A stretch of 64,000 nucleotides of DNA from Rhodosporidiobolus odoratus (lineage: Eukaryota; Basidiomycota; Microbotryomycetes; Sporidiobolales; Sporidiobolaceae). The stretch's first letter is position 1. Every line of letters starts with the position of its first letter. The DNA lies in NCBI GenBank assembly GCA_034387635.1, contig JAOANU010000002.1, positions 682,001 to 746,000 of the forward strand, given 5' to 3'. Positions 1 to 13,528 of the stretch are shown piece after piece. Position numbers and translations under genes: made by a program. The notes under the pieces are model-generated. The model saw nothing but the letters and a program-made list of their open reading frames with translations. It did not search any database and had not been told where the DNA came from.

Positions 1-570
1 TGCGGGCACCAGCGCTGCTGGAGCGGGCGCCGGAGCAGGGACAGCTGGGTCCGCTGACGGGGCCGCAGCTACAAAGGCGTCTTCCGCCGTGCGTGGCTTT
101 TTCTTTTCTCAAGCGTGCTCCTTTCTCCGCGTCCCGGGCTGACCTCGATATGACCTACCTCGTAGGGCTCCGCCGCGTCGACAGGCTCGAGCTCAGGGTC
201 AGGCTCGGGGTCCGGCGCAGGATCAGGCTCGGGTGCCGGATCAGGCTCAGGATCAAGCTCCGGCTCGGATACAAGCGGCAGCAGCACTACCTCTTCCTCG
301 TCCGACAACACTCAGCAATTCCTCTATTTCGCCTTCGGAGCCGTCAGTCTCATCCTCATCGCCGGTGTCGTCATCTGCCTCATGCAGCGCAACAAGCAGA
401 ACGCTGCGCACTCGAGCAGCTCTCGTCGAAGTCATGGTGGCGGAAGGGGGCGCAGCAGAGGGAGGCGGTACCACGACGACGACAGTGACAGCACGAGCGA
501 TGACAGCGATGACAGCACGGGCAGCAGCGATTCTGGGTATGAGAAGCGAAGGCGAAGAAGGCATCATTAG
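1..570 (+). CDS. Ser/Gly-rich single-pass membrane protein, 3' part only
   Basis: The gene enters from the left edge, so its start is outside the window. The reading frame beginning at base 2 is Ala/Gly-rich. It runs to an intron at 89-165 (GTGCGT donor, CTGAC-type branch, TAG acceptor). The last exon (166-570) encodes a long Ser-Gly run, a hydrophobic segment of about 22 residues (FLYFAFGAVSLILIAG...) and a basic, Arg/Ser/Asp-rich tail that ends in four Arg and two His. This suggests a type I surface protein with a low-complexity extracellular stalk and a short cytoplasmic tail, as in fungal wall-stress sensors. No family domain is visible in the part present, so the function is unknown. Confidence 0.6.
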
Positions 571-1053
571 CTACCGTTCATTTGCACTGCAGACACTGTT
601 GACATCGTCTCGAAGAGGCTGAGAGCGGACCGGAAGGCCGATGTGCGGAAATTCTTGATTCGACAGTATCGTGTCACAAGGGTAATTTGCCTCCTTCTTC
701 GCCTACTTCAACCCCAGCAAAAAACAGAGTTACTGCTGTACTTCCCTTCTATTGGTTGACTTCTCCAACCCATGCGAACCACCGCTCGCCGACTTTTTTC
801 GCCGCAACCGCTACCTCCTGATCTGTCACCACGTTCCCCGGAAGTGGCACAAGGCTCTCAGGCTGCGACGGGCGCCGTTGTCTGGTAGACTGCTTCGTCA
901 CGCGGTACATCTTTTGAGGTAGAACGATTTGCAGGAGAATGAGGGTTTGAGTGTCCCCAATCCGCTGCCCTTTTCGATGTATTGATTGCCGTAGATTAGT
1001 TCGTAGTTTGACGCAGGTAGGTTCGGCAATGTTGTATGTGGTACAGAGTACGC
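571..1053. other. Intergenic region, no gene supported
   Basis: This stretch follows the membrane-protein stop codon. The minus strand has a long open frame over 749-1162 whose last part looks protein-like (ending GERWFAWVGEVNQ), but I could not join it to a start codon or to the exon ending at 1054. It may be 3' UTR of the minus-strand locus or an unrecognised terminal exon. Confidence 0.3.
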
Positions 1054-1600
1054 TCATTGGCGGGGGTGGCTCATGGTTGTGAGAGCTTTTGCTGCAGAGG
1101 TGGCGAGAGCGTAGGTTTTGGCGTGAGGGATGGAAATGCTGTCGAGCAGGTTTTTGCACCATGGCGCGTGGTCGGTAGTTCCCCGTCGGAAGTCGATGTG
1201 CACGACGAAGGGCTGATTGATGGTGATGGCCGTACGGGCGGCTTTGTGCACCTTCCAGTCGGACTGTGCAGGAGTCGGGAGAAGCGTAGACAGGAGAAGG
1301 CGGTCAGTGACAACGAAATTGAAGAAGGCGAGAAGCAGAGTCGGTCAGGACAGAAGCCTGGTCAGACGGCTCTGTGGGTGCAATTTCACTGTGGCCCACT
1401 CGTTGGTGCTCAGGTGAAGACTAGCTGTGGAAGAAATGGATCAGAACTCGAAAGAAAAGCAAAGAAAAGGCGAGAGAACGTACTAGACGGCCTTGCACGC
1501 GGTACATCGATTCATTTTCTCGCCTTCGTTCAACTGCTGAGTCGACTTCTAACAGTACACGCAGTGCATGTCATCCGAGCCGGTAGGCGCAGGAGTCGAC
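1054..1600 (-). CDS. Probable spliced minus-strand gene, exon structure unresolved
   Basis: Several minus-strand pieces look like exons. The clearest is about 1054-1260, preceded by a CACAG acceptor with a CTGAC branch site; it encodes a peptide starting SDWKVHKAARTAI and ending MSHPRQ-stop, with the C-ending codons typical of this genome. Upstream, an open frame near 1480-1570 reads LEVDSAVERRRENES and ends at a strong GTACGT donor, followed by a polypyrimidine intron and a CACAG acceptor near 1420. I could not connect these pieces in one frame to an ATG, and I do not recognise the protein. The locus could be a real small gene, a decayed gene, or spliced noncoding RNA. Confidence 0.3.
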
Positions 1601-1974
1601 GGAGACATGTCAGGAGCTGGAGTGACGGATGATGAGGCAGGGGTTGTAGGCTTGATCGACGGTACGCGGGACTCGTTGGGAGTAAAGTTCGAAGACGTAG
1701 AAGACTTGTTAGATCTGTTGGTGCTGTTGCTGACGTCGAGAGCAAAGAAGAAGGAGGAAAACGGTTTCTGACCTTACAATTCTGGCTCAAGCAGATACGC
1801 GTCACTGTACTAGTCAAGGTACACCTACACTCCCTTACAGACGCACCTGTACCCTCTGTACCGCACCATCGCCTGTCCTCGTTGATCGCCTTCTCATTCA
1901 ACCGCGACTGCCATCTTCTCACGTCTCTCGTCGACACTCACCTCAATCAGCCAGCTAGGGCTACACACTGAGCA

Positions 1975-4900
1975 ATGCTGTCATCAACGTCAGCCCCACC
2001 TCCTCCTCCCGCATCAATCAAGCCCCGCCCTCGAGCACATACAATGTTGTCTCCTGCTCCCGATCGCTCCCCGACCTTTACTCGCTCCTACCATCAGCCA
2101 ATGGGCAGCGGTTCACAGCGAAGAACGAATGCACACCAAGGGCACGCGAGGAGTAGATCTCAGGGAGATGCAAGGTCCGCGGGGCGACCCGCTGCCATCG
2201 GAAAGGGAAAACGGCGAGCAGTCTTCTGCGACGTTGTACTCGACGAAGTCGAGCTGGACGAGGACGGACGATGTGTCTATCCGACAGGTAAGTCCGATGC
2301 TTTCGCCTGGCTCTGCAAAACGTGCGGGAAGTCATGTGTTTTGCTTTTTTTCGCAGGCCCGGCAGCTGCTTTTCTCGACTCTCTTGGCACACCAGTACAA
2401 CTTCCTGAAGAAGGTTCTTCTGCGCCACCTGCAGTCCGACCCATGACACCTGGAAAGACGCCAAAGGTCGACTTCGACAAGGTTCGCCAGAACCTGCATG
2501 AGCTTTGGGTTACGGAGGAGAGCTATCACAGGAAGATGTCGAGTCTGCTCAAGGTAAGCCCTATGTTAAATCTCCAAAAGAAGTCGTTGTGCTCACGAGT
2601 TTGCACTGCAGGACTTTGCGCTCCCGCTCCGCGCCTTCTCGAAGAAGCGGGAAACCTCCATCATTCCCGCATTCGAAGCGAACCACCTTTTCATCAACAT
2701 CGAGCAGCTCGTACCGGTGTCGGAAGCGCTCGAGCGAGATTTGCGGCAGCTTGTGGGGCAGATGCAGAGGGACAAGGGACGGATACCGGACGGATTCGGT
2801 GAAGTCATACTACGACATGTGCGTTCTCTCCAGCTATTTCATATGCGGTCAAAGCCTGATCTTCTCTCTCGGAACAGGTCGAACGAATGCAGCCCTACAA
2901 GAAATGGCTGGGTAGCGTCGCAGCCTCCGAGGCCATCCGCCAAAACCTCGACAAATCCAACTCTTCCTTCCGGGAATTCATTGAGCGGACCCAGGTGCAC
3001 TCCCGGGAATCAGCGCAGACAACAGGAGGATTCAAGGAGTTCTTGGCGGAACCGTTCCAGCGGATCTCGAGGTACCGCTTGATGATCGATCGTGCGTTTC
3101 CCCCCAATTCCGTTCTTGACCTTTGCTGACTTGGCATGCTGTCACAGCCATCATCTTTCACCTGCCGCCGGATGATCCGAGTGTTGAGCCGCTGCAGATT
3201 GCAGCTGGTTTTCTCACTGACATCTGCAGCATGCAAGTCGACGATGCCACGAAGCGAGCAGCGGTTTTTTGGTCCCTGAAGGAAACGATTGATGGCTTTC
3301 CCGTAAGCTCCCTCCCACCGAGCTCCCTGAGTCCTCGAGACTAATCTGCTACTTTCAGGACGCCATGGTCGGCTTCGACCGCCGATTCATCGGCTGCATC
3401 GACGCCGACGAAATCATCGAAATTGCTGACTCCCGCCCAACTACCCTTCGCTGCACCCTTTTCCTCTTCAATGATACCCTCCTGATCGCTAAGCGTCCAT
3501 CGGGCGACAAGCCCGGCAAAGTACACGCCGGCCTCGACGACCTCGACCGCCTCGTCGGTCTCTACCAAACTTCGCATCTCTCATCCTCGCAAGCGAACCT
3601 CCTTGGCTCGCCGAAGAAGCTCCGTAAGGGCGTACTTGGCTTCCGTGGGCTCGTACCGCTCTCTGAAGCGGTAGCCGTTGACCTCGGCAGCGAAGGACCT
3701 TCCGGTTCCGAGTTTGGACTGATGTTCGACCACCCGCCTCTAGATCAGTCTGAACGATGGTGCGGACGTCCGGCGAGGAAATTCGTGGTGGCGAGTACAT
3801 ACCCTCAGGACGTGCGCCAACCGGAGAAGGAGGTTTGGCTGGGCAAGGTCGCGGAAACGGTACTGCAGGCGAAGCTGAAGGGTGGGGCGAAGCGAGCGGT
3901 CGAGGGGAAGATGGCTTGGGACGAGAGCTGTGCGCCGGACTCAACCGAGGTTCATTGGGCAGTATGGGATAGGCGAACCTGGGAAAGCTGCGGCGGTGGA
4001 CAGAGGGTGCGTGGTGTATCCTTCCAGGCTGCCCTTCCGCATGACTGACAGTCCTGCGTGCACAGGGAAAGCTTGCACTGTACCTTACGGGTGACCACCA
4101 GGCCCCGGGGTGGGGCGCAGCTCGCGACGGCCGGCCCGTCGTTTCTGCTCGAGCCACGCTACTCCCGCCAGACCAGTGCCGGCAAGCTTTCTTTGCTGTA
4201 ACCTTTCCCGAGCTCGCATAGCTGATGCTTTCCGTCTTCAGGTTCGAGGTTCAGTCGAGTGGCTCGTCGGAGGATAACGTCGAGCTGATTCGAATAGACC
4301 GCATCGCCGGCGCCGTGGCTGAGCTGGGTAAGGCCCCTTTCTTGCTCATCCATGTCAGCTGCTTCGGTCTGACGCCTGCTTCGCTTCGTAGGCATGAGCT
4401 ACGGGCTCTTCTCGTTCCCAACCCTTCGCCCTCTTCCACTTGCCGAACGACCAAGCCGGCCTCGGTCCAACCTTCTCGGCGCGGCCCTCGATATCTTCAG
4501 CGGAGGGACCAGCTTGAAGCGCCAGCACTCTATCAACAGCAGAGGCTCAAGCGTGGCGACTACCACAATCAATACGCCGAACCTCTCTGGCTCCGGCTCT
4601 GCTTCTCCCGCCTTCGGTACTCCTTTGTCCCCCCCTACTGCTCTCTCGCCTCGCATGCACCCAACCAGCTCGCTCTCGCAATCGACTCGGGTACCTCTCA
4701 CAAAGAAGTCCGCGCCCGACCTGTACGCGTCCGTTTCGCGACAATCTTCCGCCGCATCTCCCGCTTCGTACAGCCGTGCCGGCGGAATGGACACCGACGA
4801 CGGAGAGCCCTCGGAGGATGTTGTCGGAAGTATGGGCGCCGCGCCGCAACGCAATCGTCGCGCCGCTGGACGTCGCTCGCTCTCGCTGCCTCCCCCTCCT

Positions 4901-6787
4901 CAAGGTCGCTTCGGGTCACCAACTCCTTCGCCGTCACGAGACGGTCAAGGCTTCTCGTCCTACGAGGACGCAGCGTACGAAGCACCCGAACCGTCGCCAA
5001 TGATGGACGCAGCCGAAGAGCCGGCTTGGCCCGTCCAGCAGCCGCAGAGCCCGCAAGCACCGACAACCTCGCCGATGGGTTACCGCCCTCAGGTCGGATC
5101 CACTCGTCGCCGTATGATCGGCCCCCGCGACATGCGACCTCCTTCCGCCACTGCCGAAACACCTGTGGGTCTTTCCTCCCCGGCTCATTTACCTTTCGCC
5201 CGCTCGCAATCTCCGACGCCCCAACGGCGCCCGCATTCCTCCGACACGTCCACGCTCACCTATGCGTCGTCCCCTGTACATTCGGATAGCGCCGACGTGG
5301 CAGAACCGGAGGACAATGGCTCCCTACCCGGTTCGTCGGCGAAGCGTTCCCGCCCCCCCGTCGAAATGTCACCCCGACCCACTCCCGCAAAGAAGGTCGC
5401 CTCGATTGGCGGGCCAGGTGCAGCGCCTCGACACCCTTCTTCCCTCTCTGGCCAGCCGTTATTCCCGAGACAACCCAGCGACGCTCTCAGCGAGAACCGC
5501 ATTCCATCCTCGTCTTCGATTGGGAGGATACACATCCGAAATAGAAGGGTCACAAGCGGTGCTACGATCCGCGGTCCGCCTAGCCCACCGAAACCTGCAG
5601 AGGAACCCGACGTCTTTCACGCTCTCGGCTCTCCCGTCAAGGCGGAAAGGAGGCCGGCGCCCTCACCCGAACCGACATTCGAAGATGTACAAATGGACGA
5701 GGCAAGTTCTTCTTGCCTTCTCCCTCCCTACAAAGAGTCCGTAACTAACGATGTCTTCTGCAGGCCGACAACCTGCCCCCATTCGAGCGCTTGCGAAAAC
5801 ACGTAGACTACCTCCGGCTGAAGCTCGCTCGCGAAGTGGCAAACAAGGAGAACGGGCGGGTTGCCTCACCAACAGCCTTATCGAGGTCGCCGCATACTCG
5901 AAACGTTTTCGTGCGTTCGTTTCCTACCAGCCTGATCAAGGTCGAGCTGACTTTGCCCGCTTACCTTGCAGGCGAAGACCCTCGGCGACCCCGCCTTCTC
6001 TTCCCCTGGTCGTCCTTTCCACAACCCCTCCGTCTTCACAACTTTCTCCGAACCTCGCGCTCGTCCAGACACCAGCATCGATCTTTCCGTCCTTTCTCGC
6101 TGGACACGCAAACTCGGCGAGCTGGTCGAAGCTTGCGAGGTGCTGATCGACGCGAAGCCGCCGTCTCCCGAATCCGACCATGGGTCAGCGCTCGAAGTAG
6201 CGATGTTGGAGCAGGAACGGGATTTGCTAGCAGCGGACTTGGCGGCGGTGAAGGACGAGGTCGCGAACGTATGTCGTCTACCCAGGTATCTGAGTCGAAG
6301 TGATTTGACCCTTTCCTCCGCTCCTCAGCTCGTCGAGCAAGGAATGCAAGCACGACGGGAGTTGACGGCTTCGAAGGATGAGGGCGGCAAGCTTCGACAG
6401 GCTTACCACGAGATTTGTCAAGAGGCGGAGACTCTGCTGGCGGTACGACGGCCTCCTCTTCCATCATTCGAGTCTCAAGGCTGACATGGTCGCGGTCTGT
6501 TTCCAGGATTTCAATACTGCCCTGGAAGAGCGTACGTCCGCTTCTGTGTCCGCCTAGGCTAGGGTGATGCTCACTCTCGTCTCTGTGCAGTCATGCAAGC
6601 CGCACAAGCCGAACCAGGAGCAACGGGCGAATACGTCGAGCTCACCTCGCAGCTGCACGAGGCAGTCACGGCACGTTACCAAGCCGAGAACGAACTGCGC
6701 AACTATCGGCGCGCGATGCAGAGTGAGCTCGAGGAAAAGGCGAGGTGGGGTGAGCTGCTGAGGCAGCATGGGTTGTTACCTGCATGA
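1975..6787 (+). CDS. Rho-family guanine nucleotide exchange factor (DH domain, coiled-coil C-terminus)
   Basis: The product has about 1,350 residues and roughly a dozen short introns. After a basic, Pro/Ser-rich N-terminus it carries a Dbl-homology-like helical region: an entry helix with LWVTEESYHRKM, then ALERDLRQLVG, then the conserved-looking FKEFLAEPFQRISRYRLMI, which matches the 'xxPxQRIxRY' signature of DH domains. A PH-like stretch follows (RCTLFLFNDTLLIAKR). The middle is a long Ser/Pro-rich disordered part (about 4400-5700). The C-terminus is predicted coiled coil (ALEVAMLEQERDLLAADLA and YQAENELRNYRRAMQSELEE). DH proteins activate Rho/Cdc42 GTPases and control polarity and cytokinesis; the substrate here is not determinable. 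The ATG at 1975 is the first in frame. The first intron starts at 2288. Confidence 0.75.
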
Positions 6788-7155
6788 AGGGTCGGGTGGG
6801 CGCGGAGGAGAAGAAGGAAGTGCAGATTAACATGGCTTAGCTGGCAGTGCCGTTTCTGTTTCTGTCGCATATCGTTCGTACCATCTGTTCTTGTATACTT
6901 GGCGCTTTGCAACGTGCACCGGGAGCTGGATATGTTTGTTGATGCGGAAACGGAGAGAGGGGCCGGGGAAGAAAAGCAAAAAAAACATGCGGAGCAATGT
7001 ATCGTTTCCCGGGAGACTAGGCTCGGGGACATGATAGGCTCCCTCAAACTCTGAGGAGGCATCAGACCGCTCCAGCGCTGCATGGAAATAAGATTGGAGT
7101 TTGGCGTTTTCTCTCCGACGATTCTTGCTCCGCCCACATCGCTCGTCAAGCTCCA
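6788..7155. other. Intergenic region between the RhoGEF and RRP43 genes
   Basis: This 368-bp stretch must contain the RhoGEF 3' end and the RRP43 promoter. I see a short A-run near 6976 but no ORF or structured RNA that I can support. Confidence 0.5.
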
Positions 7156-8524
7156 ATGGCAGTTCCAGCCGCATCAAACCTCACACCAGCGCTATTCAAG
7201 CGCCTGCACCCCAAGCCTTACCTCGAGCGATTCGTCGGAGAGGGACTTCGACCTGATGGAAGGCCGACAGGAGCGCAGGCAAAGGAGAATGACGCGTGGA
7301 GGGATGTCAGCGTCAACATTGGTACGATCGATCCCTGAGTAGACGGTCTGTAGCCCCTCAGAGGGTGATCGAGGTGCTTCGCCTCGAGACGGCGACGGTG
7401 GGATTCAGCAGGGAGCTTGACATGAACAGTGCGGCACGCCGCGTGGGTTGTGCTAGCGGGGTGTGACGGAGGCTACAGCGATCGTGCTATGCCAGCGATG
7501 CTGCCTCGCCTCGAGTTTGCTGGATTGACCTTACGTTCCCATCGCAGGTTCCGTCTCAACCGCGCCTTCTTCTGCCCTTGTCCGGCTAGGCAAGACCTCT
7601 CTCGTCTGCGGCATCACGCTCGAGATCGCACCGCCAGAGCTGTCCCGGCCAAACGAGGGCTTCATCGGTGCGTCGTCGTCCAGACTTCTCATTTTCCTCC
7701 TATCCGCCTGATTGTTTCTCTTTGCAGTGCCGAATGTCGATCTCAGTCCTCTCTGCTCTCCTCTCTTCCGACCTGGCCCTCCTGCAGATGAAGCCCAAGT
7801 CCTGTCATCTCGGTTACGGGATGTCCTGCTTGCGTACGTCTTGTCCTTCTACCGTGTGCTCAGATCGCATCGACTGATCGGCTCCTACCGCAGCTCAAAC
7901 ATCATCCCGCCACCATCCCTTGCCATTGAGCCTGGCAAGGCTGTATGGGTTGTGTACCTCGACATCGTCTGCCTGAATTACGACGGTGGTATTCTCGACG
8001 CGGCGGTACTGGCTTCGGTGGCAGCGCTCAAGAAGCGTGCGTCACTATCTTCTTCCATACCGTCGTGTATGCTCACTTCCTTGCCCCCGTCGCAGTTGTC
8101 CTCCCGCAAGCCACCTTCGACGTGGACGAGAACCGGGCCATCTGCGAGCGCGTTTCGGAGACATCGCCGGGTCAACGGATACCCTTCGGTGGAGAGCCGT
8201 ACAGTGTTTCTTTCGGTATTTTCAACGGGTGCGTCCCAGTCTTCCAACCTGCAAAGCGTAGCTTCGAGCCTGACACCTCCCTACCTACCTCCGCACAGCC
8301 ATGTTCTCCCCGATCCCACACTATTCGAATCTCAGCTGTGCACTTCCGAAGTCACAGTCGTCCTTTCTGCGCCCACCGATCCGCCCTCGGCTTCTTTCTC
8401 ACACGCACCACTCGTTACGATTTATCAGGCAGGAGCACCACTGGAACATGGGCGGGAAACGCTCAAAGAGTGCATCAAGCTGGCGCGAAGACGGGCGCCG
8501 GAGCTTAGAGGTGTCTTGCAATAG
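7156..8524 (+). CDS. RRP43: Exosome complex subunit Rrp43 (RNase PH fold)
   Basis: This is a core ring subunit of the RNA exosome, which degrades and trims RNA 3'-5' in nucleus and cytoplasm; Rrp43 itself is catalytically inactive. The N-terminus has the family pattern PYLERFVGEGLRPDGRP followed by WRDVSVNIG. Later exons give LVRLGKTSLVCGITLEIA, VPNVDLSPLCSPLFRPGPP (compare VPNVDLPPLCSSRFRSGPP in human EXOSC8), VWVVYLDIVCLNYDGGILDA, and a C-terminal domain ending RRRAPELRGVLQ. The order and spacing match EXOSC8/Rrp43 rather than Rrp42 or Rrp45. At least six short introns interrupt it. The start at 7156 places the family motif about 20 residues in, as expected. Confidence 0.88.
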
Positions 8525-8775
8525 TAGTAAGTATAGTAGGCCGCTATAATGTGCTCGTTTACCGCAAGCGAGATGAGGGAAAGTGTAAATTGCGCTCTTC
8601 CCGTCGACTCCTCCGTCTCCCACTCTCTTACCCCACCTTGGGTTGGTCCGATAGCTGCAGAATGTCCGTAGCGTTGTAATGCTCCGTTTCCCCTCTACAA
8701 CGAGCAAAAATGCTTGATTATAGAGTTGAACGATTCTCCCAACTTTGGGATCTTTCGTCTTCTGCGACTGCTCAG

Positions 8776-11203
<2,428 letters not shown>

Positions 11204-11443
11204 TAGGAGGTGTTTGCATGGTGCCTGTCTGTTAAAGTTGTATCGCATTGTTCTGTTGCAGTTCCGTCTATATCGTTTTTGCCGTCTTTCTCCCTCCCTC
11301 TCATGCTTGTAGCACACAATTTCCGCTTGCATCCCTCGTTCTCCTCACTCTCCTCGCGGAGCCGCGTCTCTATCAGTAGCGGTTTGTGATGGCACACCTG
11401 CCAGATGGTATAGACAACACATGATGCGGGAGACTGCGAATCC

Positions 11444-12852
11444 TCAGATCACTTCCACCCAATCCTGCTTCGCGCCGCCTGAGCCTGCGCCTACTCCGAA
11501 TTGCTGACACACAAGATCATCCGGACCATACGCGTCATATTCGATGGTCTCTTCCCTCCGAACCGCCACTTGAAGCGGTGTCCCCGGTCGACCATTCCCC
11601 GCCGCACCTGTGATCGACTCAGCAGATGATTCCCGCACACAACTCGCTGTCTCCCCGCCGCCACCGCCGCCCAGGTACAGGCGACTTGCCAGCTTCATAG
11701 GTCGGGATCGACTGATGCGAAACTCGCAAGTTGTCGTAGGGTATCTTGGGTGAGGGCGAATTGACCGAGTTCCGCAGTGATGGCACGTCGAGATGAGATG
11801 GTTGTGTAGAGAGAGATGGCATGAAGGGCGGGAAGAGGAACTGTAGAACGTGACCGAGAAACAGTCTAGGTCTACAGAAGGAGTTCGCAATAACAAGAAG
11901 ACGCACGCCAGACTGCAAAGGCCACTCAAATGGTATGTACAGAGTGACCGCCCTCGTTAAAAGCAGTAGCCAAAGCCGCCCCGATGATAGAGATGATGGC
12001 GGTGTAGGCGGCGGTTTGCAGGCCGATCGCAATAAGTCGCTGTAGGAGCCAGTCGGTTTTTGCGTTGAAGCCGGCGAGGCGGGCGCGGAGGGTCAGGGAG
12101 AGGGCGGTCGAGATGGAGAGGTCGACGGCGGCGCTTGACCAGAGCCAGACGGAGAGGGCGGTGGCGTAGTAGAGGGGATATTTGGTAGCGCCGGCAACGT
12201 ACTGTACATGGGTTGTAGGTCAGGGATGTTCAGAAGAGACCGGATGTGAGAATTAGCGCACGAAAAAGCCGATGCTGGTGAAAAAGAGTCGCGCCAGCTA
12301 CGGCCAGGAGGACGAGAAGGGTTGTGACGGCATAAAAGACGTAACGAGGCATCCGCATCTGTATGAGCTGCGGGTTACGTGGTCAGTCCTCCCGAACAAG
12401 ATATGGAAGAGTGTGAATACAACACGTACTGCTGCTGCTCGGATCATGAGAAAACTTGGACAGACCGCCCCAGTCAGTGCAGCCAAGACTGGCAAAATAC
12501 TACTCTGTGCCGGTCCGACGAATAATCCAGCGATGGAGCGCTGCTGGGAGACTGGATACAGCACAACTGCTCGTCAGAACCGCAGTCGTAGGCGAGGTGG
12601 ATGACGTGACTGTCGGAAGGTAAAGGGCGAATGAGGAAAGGTGGAAGAAAGGGAAAGCCATTCCAAAAACAACGCACCAGCTGTGCCAAAGATCTCCTCA
12701 ATGGACATGCCTGAGCACGTAAGCACCAGTACAAACACGACCCAGGACCCGACGCTGACGGAGCGTGAATGGCTGCCTAGATCTCGCTTAACGCAGCTGG
12801 GAAAGAGGGAAAGGAAGGCGCCGATGAGGAGGACCTGGACCGTGAGACCCAT
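11444..12852 (-). CDS. Multi-pass integral membrane protein, DUF6534-like
   Basis: Minus-strand exons encode successive hydrophobic segments: MGLTVQVLLIGAFLSLFP, then SWVVFVLVLTCSG, then SILPVLAALTGAV, then YVFYAVTTLLVLLAVAGATLF, then YYATALSVWLWSSAAVDLSI, then LQTAAYTAIISIIGAALATA. The pattern of seven or so helices, with a loop TLRARLAGFNAKTDWLLQRLI between the fifth and sixth, matches the DUF6534 family that is expanded in basidiomycetes; function unknown. Introns have GTGCGT/GTACGT donors and CAG acceptors. The tail is soluble and ends KQDWVEVI. The start is uncertain: 12852 is the first ATG in frame. A further 5' exon reading DVATAILGP splices cleanly to it but is one base out of frame with the only nearby upstream ATG (13066). 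Confidence 0.55.
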
Positions 12853-13066
12853 GATGTACTGTCGACATCCAATGCTAAAGGGCAACTATGTGAAGCCGAA
12901 ACGGGGTAGAAAACGAGGCGGTGGAGACGGTACAGCAGGGTGCGAAAAAAGGACCTGAGGTAAGGGAGGCGAATCTTGAGAAGGAGAACACTTACGGGTC
13001 CCAGGATAGCCGTCGCTACATCTTGCCGTACCAGTATTCATTGTAGTTCAGATCGGAGCTGTTCAT

Positions 13067-13528
13067 GATTAGCTACCGTCCAGAGCTAGGCTGCAAGGGC
13101 AGGCGGGACGTTTTGCAGGTCGGGAAGTTGAGACTGTCAACCAACGGCGGATCAGAGGTGGTCTCGTGGCGATGTACGGAAGACGCTTGTCGACAGCAGA
13201 GCTCCGTGTAAGATGGTAAAGGGAAACACCCCCGTTGGACTGCATCAGAGACGCCGAGTGTTCAAACACAAGTCGAAACGCGCTTTTTTCGATGAGAGAC
13301 ACATTGTGCGGAGTATGCTCCATGTTTGGACACGAGTCGCGAGGCCGCGCTAGTGACCCGCAGACGCGCCGCGAGCATCAGCAGATTAAGGAGGGCGGAA
13401 AAAGGAAGACGAGGTAAACGTGGCGATACGTGACCACGAACATGCATCGTACTGCAAAGCTCTGAGCGGCGACGCGGTTGGGTCATCCTCACTTCCGCAA
13501 GAGTACAGTCCATCGGTCCTCCTCCTGC
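13067..13528. other. Intergenic region between CHS5 and the DUF6534-like gene
   Basis: The region lies downstream of the CHS5 stop and upstream of the membrane-protein gene, both on the minus strand, and should hold the latter's promoter. Short open frames are present on both strands, but none has splice signals or codon use that I would defend as coding. Confidence 0.4.

Noticed and set aside
749..1162. 137-codon minus-strand ORF ending GERWFAWVGEVNQ
   Set aside because: It is out of frame with the better-supported exon ending at 1054 and no intron joins the two. It is kept only as a possible 3' UTR or unknown exon.
1549..1770. Mating-pheromone precursor ending in Cys-Val-Tyr-Cys
   Set aside because: There is a CaaX-like end but no suitable start codon, no repeated peptide units and no match to a known pheromone pattern. 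It is reported only as part of an unresolved locus.
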